Shown here piece by piece: positions 27,583-35,756 of a stretch of 64,000 bases of DNA (the first letter of the stretch is position 1; each line of letters opens with the position of its first letter). The notes under the pieces were generated by a model, which was not told where the DNA came from, did no database searches, and saw only the letters and a list, made by a program, of their open reading frames with translations. The stretch spans positions 1 to 64,000 of the forward strand of contig NZ_JAHQCW010000024.1 in NCBI RefSeq assembly GCF_019042275.1. The letters are read 5' to 3'. Both the position numbers and the translations under genes were made by a program. This DNA is from Diplocloster agilis. Its GTDB lineage: Bacteria; Bacillota; Clostridia; Lachnospirales; Lachnospiraceae.

Positions 27583-28647
27583 TTACAGAATCGACCGGAA
27601 CGGAGTGTTGGGTTCTTCGATAAAGCAGTCGGAAAAACCTCTGTCATGATGATACTGGCGTTTTTCCTTGTCGGCAGGGTATACATATTTTCCCCCTACC
27701 TCCCAGATAAACGGATGGAACTGATAGTTCAGACGGTATTTTTTCATCTCGTAGAGCACTTCGATCTCCCGGGTGTCTGCCATGAAATTCGTCCATACGT
27801 CATAATGGATCGGAATCACCACCTGGCAGTTCAGGGCTTCGCCCATCCGCAGGATATCGCAGGAAGTCATCTTGTCCGCGATCCCCACAGGATTCTCACC
27901 GTAGGAGCCAAAAGCCACATCGATCTTGTGGTCCTTGCCGTGTTTTGCGAAATAGATGGAATAGTGGCTGTCGCCGCTGTGGTAAATGTTGCCGCCCGGG
28001 GTTTTGATCAGGTAATTCACCGCTTTTTCGTCCATGTCATCGGGGCAGGTATGCCGGATGTCCTCTTCCCCGTTGGTGGTAACCAGACAGGTTCTGTCAA
28101 AGGATTCCAGGGCTAAGATTTCAATATCTTTGATCTTAACGCTGTCTCCGGGTTTCACTTCGATGAAGCGGTCCTCCGGAACTCCCCAGGAACGCCACAG
28201 CTCGATGGATTTCTTCGGCCCGATGAAGGGGACTTTCTCCTCCACATTGCGCAGCACCGCAGCCGCGTAGTTGGGATCCATATGGTCCTGATGATAATGA
28301 GTCGCCAGCACCGCATCCACATGCTTTACCGCGAAGGGATCGATCACAAAGGGCGTGGCCCGCAGGTTCGGCTGCAACAGCCTTCCGCCGCACATGTTCG
28401 CCATCTGGTGTCCCTTGGCCATGTATTTATTCTGCTTGGACCTCTTGCCGTTGCCGCACCACAGGTCGATGCTGATGTTGCAGCCGCCCGGGGTTTTTAC
28501 CCACAGTCCGGTGCAGCCAAGCCACCACATCGCCACGTTTCCGGGCTGAACTTCCTCTTCCTCAATTTCTTCATTTAACCAGGTTCCCCATTCCGGGCAG
28601 CTGCTCATAATCCAGCTTTCCCTGGTGATTTCGTCTATTTTTGCCAT
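27583..28647 (-). CDS. ulaG: L-ascorbate-6-phosphate lactonase-like (UlaG)
   Basis: A 354-residue metallo-beta-lactamase-fold hydrolase, the same length as Escherichia coli UlaG and similar from end to end: [41 protein letters not shown], the metal motif His117-x-His119-x-Asp121-His122 in [10 protein letters not shown], and the C-terminal [12 protein letters not shown]. UlaG hydrolyses L-ascorbate-6-phosphate to 3-keto-L-gulonate-6-phosphate in the cytoplasm. None of the other ula genes (PTS, decarboxylase, epimerases) is here. Instead the neighbours are an ABC sugar importer, a nucleoside hydrolase and an FGGY kinase, so the true substrate may be another phosphorylated lactone. Start ATG at 28647 follows GAGGAGG. 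Confidence 0.88.
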   Translation of the reverse strand: MAKIDEITRESWIMSSCPEWGTWLNEEIEEEEVQPGNVAMWWLGCTGLWVKTPGGCNISIDLWCGNGKRSKQNKYMAKGHQMANMCGGRLLQPNLRATPFVIDPFAVKHVDAVLATHYHQDHMDPNYAAAVLRNVEEKVPFIGPKKSIELWRSWGVPEDRFIEVKPGDSVKIKDIEILALESFDRTCLVTTNGEEDIRHTCPDDMDEKAVNYLIKTPGGNIYHSGDSHYSIYFAKHGKDHKIDVAFGSYGENPVGIADKMTSCDILRMGEALNCQVVIPIHYDVWTNFMADTREIEVLYEMKKYRLNYQFHPFIWEVGGKYVYPADKEKRQYHHDRGFSDCFIEEPNTPFRSIL

Positions 28648-28743
28648 AGTCTGCCTCCTCATTTCTTTCATTCTTTATGCGCTCTTCCATTATGTAAATA
28701 CAAATATTACTATGTCCGATATGTCCGATTACACCGTCTTACA

Positions 28744-29703
28744 TCACTTTGTGCCCTGCCGCTGTGCATACAGAGCTAATTTAGCAAAGAAATCCTCCAG
28801 TATGTAGCGGCTGTTCACGCGGTGGTATACTTTGATCTCACGGTTGTCCGGCTCCTCTGTGTAGGTCATATCAGGCCGGATACCAGGCGCTTTTCTCCAT
28901 TCATATCCAAACAACTGGTCGGCCAGCAGCACCCCGATCCCCGGCGAGTCACCCAGGCACCAGAATTCTCCGGTCCGGTTGGTGGCCATGGAAGCGGACG
29001 TATGACTGCACTGTTCCAGCTGCTCAAACAAATATCCGCCCAAGATCCCGCACCCTTTTACCTTGTACTGAAGCTCCGCCATAGAAACCAGTACTTCCGA
29101 ATAGACATCCCTGGGGATCTGCCACAAAGGCAGGTCGGAATGCATGACGGTCTGCGCCGCCAGAATATCATTGCTCAGATTATATTCAAAACCACCGTAG
29201 GGATACGCCCCGCCGCCGATCCAGATACAGGTCAGCTTCCGGGCGATGGACGGTTCGCAGATCCAGGCCAGGGCCATATCGGTCAGCGGTCCCATACACA
29301 CCACGTATAACGGCTCCTTTGTATCTTCCCGAAGCGCTTCCTCTATGATAAACCGCGCGCCGTCCGATGGGGGCTTCTGTCCCGGAACCGCTGCAACGCC
29401 GTCCGTGATCAGCTGTCCGTTCCGCTGTGTCAAAGGCTTACTTGCGCCCGGATGAGCCAGCCCCTCCGGTAATCCCATCAATTGTAAAATATGCTTTAAT
29501 TCCGTATCACTATCCTGCATACTGTGGGGGCTTCGCACACTGCCAAAGTGAGCGGCCACGATCCCCCGGTTGTCAAATTTGGGGCTGAGCAGCGCATGTA
29601 TGATCGCATAGGGATCATCGGCCTCATTTTTTACATCGGAATCGATAATCAGCCGGATTCTTTTCCCTTCCGGTATCTTATAGTCGTATTCATCGTAAAT
29701 CAT
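28744..29703 (-). CDS. Inosine-uridine nucleoside hydrolase family protein
   Basis: About 319 residues. The N-terminal motif LIIDSDVKNEADDPYAI is the calcium-binding aspartate cluster of nucleoside hydrolases (normally DTDxGxDDA), here with Ser and Val/Asn variations. Later VVCMGPLTDMALA matches the family's second conserved segment. The family cleaves N-ribosidic bonds with calcium in the cytoplasm. The altered aspartate motif suggests a divergent substrate. The ATG at 29703 has AAGG seven bases before it; a GTG at 29709 overlapping the permease stop is an alternative start. It follows the sugar ABC permease with overlap, so the imported compound may be its substrate. Confidence 0.75.
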   Translation of the reverse strand: MIYDEYDYKIPEGKRIRLIIDSDVKNEADDPYAIIHALLSPKFDNRGIVAAHFGSVRSPHSMQDSDTELKHILQLMGLPEGLAHPGASKPLTQRNGQLITDGVAAVPGQKPPSDGARFIIEEALREDTKEPLYVVCMGPLTDMALAWICEPSIARKLTCIWIGGGAYPYGGFEYNLSNDILAAQTVMHSDLPLWQIPRDVYSEVLVSMAELQYKVKGCGILGGYLFEQLEQCSHTSASMATNRTGEFWCLGDSPGIGVLLADQLFGYEWRKAPGIRPDMTYTEEPDNREIKVYHRVNSRYILEDFFAKLALYAQRQGTK

Positions 29704-29705
29704 TG

Positions 29706-30536
29706 TCACGCCTTAACGGCTCCAGCCATTCCTTCCACGAACTGACGCTGGAACACAATGTAAATAATCAGGATTGGTATGATGGAAACCAGCACACCTG
29801 CGCTTAACAGACCGTAATCCGTACTGAATTCTCCCATAAAGCTCAAAAGCCCGTTGGGTACCGTCTTCATGGTATCCTTGGTAATCAGTACGCTCTGGAG
29901 TAAGAATTCGTTCCAGGTGTTCAGGAAATCCAGGATAAACATAGTCGCCACTGCTGGTTTTGCTACCGGCATGATAATGTTGGCGTAAAGCCTGTATTTT
30001 CCGCATCCGTCGATGGCCGCCGCCTCATCCAGTTCATTCGGTATGGATCGGAAAAATCCGCGGAAGACCAGTGTTCCCAATGGAATTCCAAAACCGATAT
30101 AGGTAAAGATCAGGCACAGATATGTATTATTCAGATGCAGTCTGGAGTACATAATATTTAACGGAATCAGCGCCATCTGTACCGGCAGCATCATTCCGAC
30201 CAGGATAAAGATAAACAGCGCGTTGCTGTGGGGAAGCTTCATTCTGGTCAATGCAAATGCGCACATCGAAGAGATCAGCACTCCCAGCGGAACCTTGATC
30301 AGACATACCATGATACCGTTTGCCATGAATCTGCCGAGATTTCCGTTTGTCCAGGCTTTCGAGAAGTTACTCCACTGAATCGTATCCGGGATGGAAAACA
30401 GATTCAGGTTTGAAAAGAATTCACTGGTGCTTCTGATTGCAGACAGGAACAGCATGACCAAAGGAATGACCCAGATCAACGCTACCAGTGTCAGCACGAT
30501 ATAAAAGAGGATTTTCTTAATACTTTTTTTCTTCAC
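29706..30536 (-). CDS. Sugar ABC transporter permease, MalG type
   Basis: A 276-residue permease of the CUT1 carbohydrate importer family with six helices. The ATPase-docking EAA motif reads ELDEAAAIDGCGKYRLYANIIMPVAKPA. The C-terminus (QRQFVEGMAGAVKA) is the usual end of MalG-like subunits. It pairs with the MalF-type permease encoded 16 bases upstream. No ATPase gene is nearby, which is common for CUT1 systems in Clostridia that share a general MsmX-like ATPase. The start ATG is at 30536. Confidence 0.93.
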   Translation of the reverse strand: MKKKSIKKILFYIVLTLVALIWVIPLVMLFLSAIRSTSEFFSNLNLFSIPDTIQWSNFSKAWTNGNLGRFMANGIMVCLIKVPLGVLISSMCAFALTRMKLPHSNALFIFILVGMMLPVQMALIPLNIMYSRLHLNNTYLCLIFTYIGFGIPLGTLVFRGFFRSIPNELDEAAAIDGCGKYRLYANIIMPVAKPAVATMFILDFLNTWNEFLLQSVLITKDTMKTVPNGLLSFMGEFSTDYGLLSAGVLVSIIPILIIYIVFQRQFVEGMAGAVKA

Positions 30537-30552
30537 TTTCCACCGCTCCCAT

Positions 30553-31422
30553 CTAGTCTTCTTTTGTGGAGTATATTACATACGGAACAATGATCACCAT
30601 CATGATCGCCATCATAACCGTAGCGACAGCGCTTCCTGCCCCCAGGCTATTGTAAGAGAAGGTCTGGTTATACATGTACGTGGCCAGTGTCTGCGTGGCA
30701 TTCGCCGGCCCGCTGTCCGTCATTACATAGACAATATCGTACACCTTCATGGATGCGATGATCTGTGTTGCCAGTACGATTACAAAAGTTTCTTTCAGCA
30801 TCGGAACGATAACCCGGATGAACAGGTTGAACTTTCCGGCTCCGTCAATTCTGGCCGCTTCCAGGACATCCGACGACATAGTCTGCAGTCCTGCCAGGAA
30901 GTATAACATCGGCTGCCCAAGGCCCTGCCACAGCGCCGCGATGAACACACAGTACAGCGCGATTTTTGGATTGGACAGGTAGGCGCCCTTTAAGGAATCC
31001 AGTCCCAGCGCGTCCAGGAATGTATTGATCATACCGAAGTTGGGGTTATACATCCATTTCCAGATAATACCTACGATGATCCAGGACAGCATGTAGGGGA
31101 AATAGAAGATCGACCGGTAAACGATACGCCCTTTAAAACGATTATTCAGCACCAGTGCCAGGAGCAGCGCCAGTACCACTGTGATACAGACGGTCAGGAC
31201 GATCCATATGATATTATTTTTCAGGGCAATCCGAAAGACCGCGTCGTTGGTAAATAAATTCACATAGTTTTTGATGCCTATGAATTTTTTCTCTGAAATT
31301 CCGTTCCAGTCAAAAAAGCTTAAGATCACGGAATAAAAGGTCGGAAAAACAATGATGATAAAATAGATGATCAAAGCCGGAGCCAAAAAAGATAGTGTTT
31401 TCAGCCGTTCCTTCGTCTTCAA
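30553..31422 (-). CDS. Sugar ABC transporter permease, MalF/UgpA type
   Basis: A 289-residue CUT1 permease with six helices and the EAA motif VLEAARIDGAGKFNLFIRVIVPMLKET. Start is a TTG at 31422, eight bases after GGGAGG. It lies between the binding-protein gene (99 bases upstream, with a stem-loop in the gap) and the MalG-type permease. Together the three proteins make a sugar or glycoside importer lacking its own ATPase. Confidence 0.93.
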   Translation of the reverse strand: MKTKERLKTLSFLAPALIIYFIIIVFPTFYSVILSFFDWNGISEKKFIGIKNYVNLFTNDAVFRIALKNNIIWIVLTVCITVVLALLLALVLNNRFKGRIVYRSIFYFPYMLSWIIVGIIWKWMYNPNFGMINTFLDALGLDSLKGAYLSNPKIALYCVFIAALWQGLGQPMLYFLAGLQTMSSDVLEAARIDGAGKFNLFIRVIVPMLKETFVIVLATQIIASMKVYDIVYVMTDSGPANATQTLATYMYNQTFSYNSLGAGSAVATVMMAIMMVIIVPYVIYSTKED

Positions 31423-31452
31423 CTTGTGAACCTCCCATCTGTGTTAATACGC

Positions 31453-31498
31453 GGGCCTTTGCCCTTCAATAGGACTCCTATTGAAACAGCAAAGGCCC
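31453..31498 (-). promoter_or_regulatory. Intercistronic stem-loop after the sugar-binding gene
   Basis: Arms gggcctttgc (31453-31462) and gcaaaggccc (31489-31498) pair perfectly, and the inner ttcaatagga and tcctattgaa (31465-31485) pair perfectly too. The stem stands just after the binding-protein stop (31521) and before the permease genes. Such stem-loops protect the abundant binding-protein mRNA from decay and lower permease expression in malEFG-like operons; that role is inferred here. Confidence 0.7.
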
Positions 31499-31520
31499 TG
31501 CATATATTCATCTGCCTATA

Positions 31521-32873
31521 TTACTTATTTGCCGCTTTGTAAGAATCAATGGCAGCCTGAATCTGCGCACCTGCCTGAGAGGGTTCGATGCTTCCCAGCA
31601 ATACCGCCTCTTCCGTAGCGAATACAACATCCATGATTTCGTTCGGAACGTTCTGGTCGGTGGTGGTATAGCTTCCGGCTTCGTCGATCATTTCCAGAAG
31701 GCCGTCTGCCAGTGCCATGGAATCGGAAAGTTTCGCGCCTGCTACAGCGGTGGGCTGCTCAATGGATGCATGGGCTGCCAGGCTTTCGTCACTGTAGTAG
31801 TAATCCCAGAACAGCATAGCTGCTTCAAACTGGTCATCGGTCAGGTTCTTGTTGAACTGTGTAGTTTTTACATAGGAAGAGATTCTTCCGGTTTTTCCAT
31901 CCTGTCCGGTAGGCAGTGCAAAGAAGGAATACTGGGATGTATCATATCCGTTAGCCACTACGTCGGAGGCCATACCGGAGTTGTCCATTACCATGGCGCT
32001 GCTGCCGCTGAATACATACATTTTGGCGTTGTTGGCGTCTTCTGTTACATATCCGTCGATGAAGTAACCTTTGTCGCCCCAGTCTTTTAATTTTGCAAAT
32101 GCATTAGTCACTGCTTCTGATTTGGACCAGTCTGCTTCCAGAGCGTTCAGTGCGTCATGCTCTTCCGGTCCTGCGTAGTACTCAAGCAGAGCTTCCAGAT
32201 ATCTGAAAATGTGCCATCCGCCTGTGGAGAAGGAAGCCTGGCCGTTTTCTTTCAGAGTTGCGCATACCTGTTCCAGTTCTTCAAATGTAGTCGGAACCTT
32301 CAGGCCGTATTGATCAAAAATGTCTGTCCGGTACCACAATACTAATCCGGTGTAAACCTGAGGGAAGGCAATGATCTTGCCGTCATCTGTTTTACACAGG
32401 TCCAGAGCGGACTTCACATATTTGTTTTCCCAATCGTGTTCTGCTGCATAGGCGGACAGATCGTAGCAAAGGTCAGCGGACGCATAGTAATTCGCGTAAT
32501 TATAACCGCCCCAGTTGTACCACATATCCGGCAGGGTTCCTGAGGAAGCCGCTACCTTGGTATTTGTCTTGATATCATCCGTTGAATAGAAGGTCGGCTC
32601 GATCTTGATATTCGGATACAGCTTTGCAAAGTCTGCAATTACCTGCTCGTCCGCATCTTTGTGCCAGGTAGGAGACCAGAAGGTCAGGGTTACTTCTTTA
32701 TCAAACTTCGCGCCGTCTGCGGAATCAGACGCATCGGCCGGAGCCTGTGTCTGCTCTGCGGCAGGCTCTTTGGAAGCCTCGGGCTGTGCTGCTTCCTCTT
32801 TGGATCCGCAGCCGGCCAACATAGAAGCCATCATAGTCAAGACTAATGTACATGCTAGTAATCTTTTTTTCAT
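31521..32873 (-). CDS. Sugar ABC transporter substrate-binding lipoprotein
   Basis: A 450-residue extracellular solute-binding protein of family 1 (CUT1). The lipobox MLAGC puts the lipidated Cys at residue 22, followed by an Ala/Glu-rich linker. The mature domain begins KEVTLTFWSPTWHKDADEQVIADFAKLYPNIKIEPTF, a typical start for this family. Start ATG at 32873 follows GGAGGG; an upstream in-frame ATG at 32906 lacks a site. First gene of the transporter unit, with its own strong promoter and operator-like repeats at 33031-33115. The ligand is probably an oligosaccharide or glycoside released by extracellular hydrolases. Confidence 0.92.
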   Translation of the reverse strand: MKKRLLACTLVLTMMASMLAGCGSKEEAAQPEASKEPAAEQTQAPADASDSADGAKFDKEVTLTFWSPTWHKDADEQVIADFAKLYPNIKIEPTFYSTDDIKTNTKVAASSGTLPDMWYNWGGYNYANYYASADLCYDLSAYAAEHDWENKYVKSALDLCKTDDGKIIAFPQVYTGLVLWYRTDIFDQYGLKVPTTFEELEQVCATLKENGQASFSTGGWHIFRYLEALLEYYAGPEEHDALNALEADWSKSEAVTNAFAKLKDWGDKGYFIDGYVTEDANNAKMYVFSGSSAMVMDNSGMASDVVANGYDTSQYSFFALPTGQDGKTGRISSYVKTTQFNKNLTDDQFEAAMLFWDYYYSDESLAAHASIEQPTAVAGAKLSDSMALADGLLEMIDEAGSYTTTDQNVPNEIMDVVFATEEAVLLGSIEPSQAGAQIQAAIDSYKAANK

Positions 32874-32990
32874 TTCTTTCCCTCCTGCGTTTTCGCATTT
32901 CATCAATTATTATTTCATTTTTTTGAAACAGCAGCCTTATCCGGCGCCTGACAAAGCCTTGCTGTCTCCCCACAGAATCATTTGGCGAAA

Positions 32991-33115
32991 TTGCACATTT
33001 GCTCAATTCTTTTGCCTTTTCTCCAAACGTATTGTAACATTTTCTCACTTATTTGGCAACACGCTTAAAAAATAAGCACATATGTTACTTTTTTACTGCA
33101 ACATTTGTGCTTATT
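32991..33115 (-). promoter_or_regulatory. Promoter of the sugar ABC operon with SorC-type operator candidates
   Basis: On the minus strand TTGCCA (33054-33059) and TACAAT (33031-33036) are 17 bases apart. Upstream of the -35 lies an inverted repeat: aataagcacatatgttac (33071-33088) and its near mirror (33098-33115), 16 of 18 positions matching. Downstream of the -10, near 32991-33005, is gagcaaatgtgcaa. The same AGCA-A-ATGTGC and GCACA-N2-TGTGC words recur between the kinase and arabinofuranosidase genes at 35643-35718, which suggests one regulator, probably the adjacent SorC protein. Confidence 0.65.
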
Positions 33116-33133
33116 TCAAGCATTTCACCTCAT

Positions 33134-34090
33134 TTATGACAGTTTGACCATTTTTTCCGCCGTCGAGCTGTCCGAAATCAGCACATCCACGAAGCCGCCC
33201 TTGATCGCTCCCAGCAGAGCTTCCGCCTTCACCTCACCGGTGGCCACAACAATGACTTCCTTTATCTTACGGATATCCTCCAGTTCAATCCCCACACATC
33301 TGCGGTTCCAGGCATTGTCCAGAATCTTACCGTCCTTATTGAAGAATCTGGCCCCCAGACAGCCGATGGCTCCCTGGTCCCGAATCTCATCGAACATCTC
33401 TTTCGTCATATACCCCAGCCATGGATTGGAGTCCGTTACCTTCTCAAGCGTACCGATACTGGTGAGAACGATATCCGCATGGGTAGCCAACGACAGGGTA
33501 CTCGCCACATTCTTATCCTTCATGATCTGATTCTTCACGTAAATATCCGGCACAAACAGCGGGGAATTCAGCCCGTAGACGATCCCTCCGTATTTGGATG
33601 CCAGCCGGTTGGCGATATTGTCGCTGTTGCTCATCAGATTCGTGGTAGCCGCCGATCCCATAATCTGTACGATATCGATGGGGATCTCCTCCACATCGGT
33701 GATCGCCTCCACTGTCCGGCGGATCGTCCCGCCCCAGGAGATTCCCACGATCATTTTCCGGTTGATCTTTTCTTTCAGCAGCGCCGCCGCCAGTTTTACC
33801 ACGCCGTCCCTTACTTCCTCTTCCGTCTTCTGGCCGCTGTTGTAGAGCTGCACTTCCTTTAAATGAAACCGCTCCTTTAAGCGCTCCTCGAAGGAGTGAT
33901 TCCTTTCCAGGATGTGATTGATGCGGAATTCCACCACCCCCATCTCATGAGCCTTTTTCAGAATTCTGGAAATCCTGGCTCTGGACAAGTACAGTTGGTT
34001 CCCGATCTCCTCCTGCGTCATATCCTTCTCATAATACATGGAGGCCACTTCCGTCATAAGGCTTAACTGCACCATTTCCTTCTTGTTCAT
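33134..34090 (-). CDS. SorC/DeoR-family sugar-binding transcriptional regulator
   Basis: A 318-residue regulator. The N-terminal helix-turn-helix is MTQEEIGNQLYLSRARISRILKKAHEMG (about 24-52). The rest is the SorC sugar-binding domain, related to sugar-phosphate isomerases, with conserved VGISWGGTIRRTVEAI, DIVQIMGSA and GAIKGGFVDVLISD. Regulators of this type sense a phosphorylated sugar and control kinase and transporter genes. It lies directly after the FGGY kinase (40 bases) and upstream of the ABC importer, so the kinase product is its likely effector. Start ATG at 34090. Confidence 0.92.
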   Translation of the reverse strand: MNKKEMVQLSLMTEVASMYYEKDMTQEEIGNQLYLSRARISRILKKAHEMGVVEFRINHILERNHSFEERLKERFHLKEVQLYNSGQKTEEEVRDGVVKLAAALLKEKINRKMIVGISWGGTIRRTVEAITDVEEIPIDIVQIMGSAATTNLMSNSDNIANRLASKYGGIVYGLNSPLFVPDIYVKNQIMKDKNVASTLSLATHADIVLTSIGTLEKVTDSNPWLGYMTKEMFDEIRDQGAIGCLGARFFNKDGKILDNAWNRRCVGIELEDIRKIKEVIVVATGEVKAEALLGAIKGGFVDVLISDSSTAEKMVKLS

Positions 34091-34130
34091 CTCATTCCCC
34101 TCCTTACCGCGTTTTCAGGATCTCAAACCG

Positions 34131-35606
34131 TCATACATCCTCTAACGCCCGGTACAACCGCTTCCTCTTTTGTATCATCTCCCGGTAGATCTGTGTGTTC
34201 TCCCGTACCGGGCTATAGCTGTCTTTCCCTGCGGCCAGCAGCTTTTCCGCTTCCTTAGGCCCTTTCACAATCCCAAACGCCATGGCGGCGCTTAAGAACG
34301 CTCCCTTCGCCGTAGCCTCCGGGTCCTGCCCCAGCAGCAGCGTGCGGCCGCAGGCGTCCGCCTGTATCTGGTTGAACAGCTCGCTCTTCGTCAATCCTCC
34401 GGACAGGCAGACCTTCGATGCCGGCCCCGTATATTCCTCTATCACCGACAGGTTTTCCGCCGTCTCAAGAGCGATTCCCTCCAGCAGCGCCCGGGCAAAA
34501 TCTCCTCTGGTATTCTGCAGGGTCACATTCAGGAAACTTCCGGTGGCGCGGCTGTTCCAGTCCGGTGAACCTCTTCCCTGAAAATAGGGGAGCACAATGA
34601 TTCCTTTCGAGCCCACCGGAGACTGCCAGGCCTCCCGGTTCACCTTCTGTATTCCCTCTTCCTTCTCGTCGTAAAACTCCCGGAAGAACCATTCATATAA
34701 AATAGCCGACGACAGCATACTGGCTTCCACTATGTACTGCCCCTGAACCGCGGAGACATTGCACAGAAAACGCATATCCGGATCCAGCACCGGTTCCCCG
34801 GAGCAGGCGATCAGATAGGCCCCCGTTCCCGTAGTGGCCTGGACGCTGCCGCTCTCCATCACGCCGGCTCCCAGGGCCCCGCACTGCTGGTCACCGCCTG
34901 CCGTCACCACAGGCGTTCCCTCCGCCAATCCGCAGGCCGCGGCAAAGGCAGGTGTCAGACGGCCCAGAACCGAGCCCTGCGGGATCAGCGGACACAGCTT
35001 CTCCCGGTCAAGCCCAAACAGGCGAAGCATCTGATCATCCCATTCCAGATCCCGGATATTCATGAGCCCCGTACGGCTCCCATAAGTGTAATCACTGGCC
35101 CATACGCCGGTCATTTTATAGTGAAGGTAATCGGCCACCGTAGCGATCAGCGCGGCTTTCTTATAGATATCCGGCATCTGCCTTTTCATCCACGCGGCTT
35201 TCACTCCGGAAAATACGGGATACAGCCGGACGCCGGTATGTTCATAGACCTGTCTTTCACAGTCTTTCAACTCTTCGCATACGCCGGCGGCCCGTTTGTC
35301 CTGCCACATGACGATCTCACTTAAAGGTTCCCCCTCCCGGTCCACCGCCAGCACGCAGGACCTCAGCGCCGTGGTCGTGATCCCGATCACAGGGATTCCC
35401 CTCTTTGCGGCGGCCTCCCCGCATGTCCTGACCACTTCGGTCAGATGATCCAGGTAGACTTCCGCTTTTTGTTTCACACAACAATCCGATTCATAGATCG
35501 GAATACTTCCCACCGAAGTTTTAAAAATCATATTCCCGTCAAGGTCATACAGGATGCCTCTCATATTGGAGGTTCCCACATCAACTGCCAATACTGCTTC
35601 CATCAT
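34131..35606 (-). CDS. FGGY-family carbohydrate kinase
   Basis: A 491-residue kinase with the two-domain actin-like fold. The phosphate-1 motif is AVDVGTSNMRGILYD, the adenosine motif is VCLSGGLTKSELFNQIQADACGRTL, and the family segment PYFQGRGSPDWNSRATG lies between. Its overall look is gluconokinase- or xylulokinase-like; the exact sugar cannot be fixed by eye. It would phosphorylate a sugar delivered by the ABC importer and so provide the SorC effector and perhaps the UlaG-type substrate. Start: ATG at 35606 or the next ATG at 35603, which is better spaced from GGAG. Divergent from the arabinofuranosidase gene. Confidence 0.9.
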   Translation of the reverse strand: MMEAVLAVDVGTSNMRGILYDLDGNMIFKTSVGSIPIYESDCCVKQKAEVYLDHLTEVVRTCGEAAAKRGIPVIGITTTALRSCVLAVDREGEPLSEIVMWQDKRAAGVCEELKDCERQVYEHTGVRLYPVFSGVKAAWMKRQMPDIYKKAALIATVADYLHYKMTGVWASDYTYGSRTGLMNIRDLEWDDQMLRLFGLDREKLCPLIPQGSVLGRLTPAFAAACGLAEGTPVVTAGGDQQCGALGAGVMESGSVQATTGTGAYLIACSGEPVLDPDMRFLCNVSAVQGQYIVEASMLSSAILYEWFFREFYDEKEEGIQKVNREAWQSPVGSKGIIVLPYFQGRGSPDWNSRATGSFLNVTLQNTRGDFARALLEGIALETAENLSVIEEYTGPASKVCLSGGLTKSELFNQIQADACGRTLLLGQDPEATAKGAFLSAAMAFGIVKGPKEAEKLLAAGKDSYSPVRENTQIYREMIQKRKRLYRALEDV

Positions 35607-35642
35607 CTTCTCCTCTTAATCGTGCAACTTTTCGGCTATATA

Positions 35643-35718
35643 TGAGCAAATGTGCCTTTTTTGGTTTAGATATGGATTATTTATGCAATTATGTTATCAT
35701 ATAAAGCACAGATGTGCA
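35643..35718. promoter_or_regulatory. SorC-type operator candidates in the kinase/arabinofuranosidase intergenic region
   Basis: tgagcaaatgtgcc (35643-35656) repeats the word found in the ABC operon leader, and aagcacagatgtgcaag (35704-35720) contains the palindrome GCACA-ga-TGTGC. The 150-base gap between the divergent genes at 35606 and 35757 must hold both promoters; I could not fix their -35 boxes. Shared words across the locus point to co-regulation. Confidence 0.55.
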
Positions 35719-35756
35719 AGTTGTTTCATTTGAAAATAAGGAGAAGGAGAAGAGTT

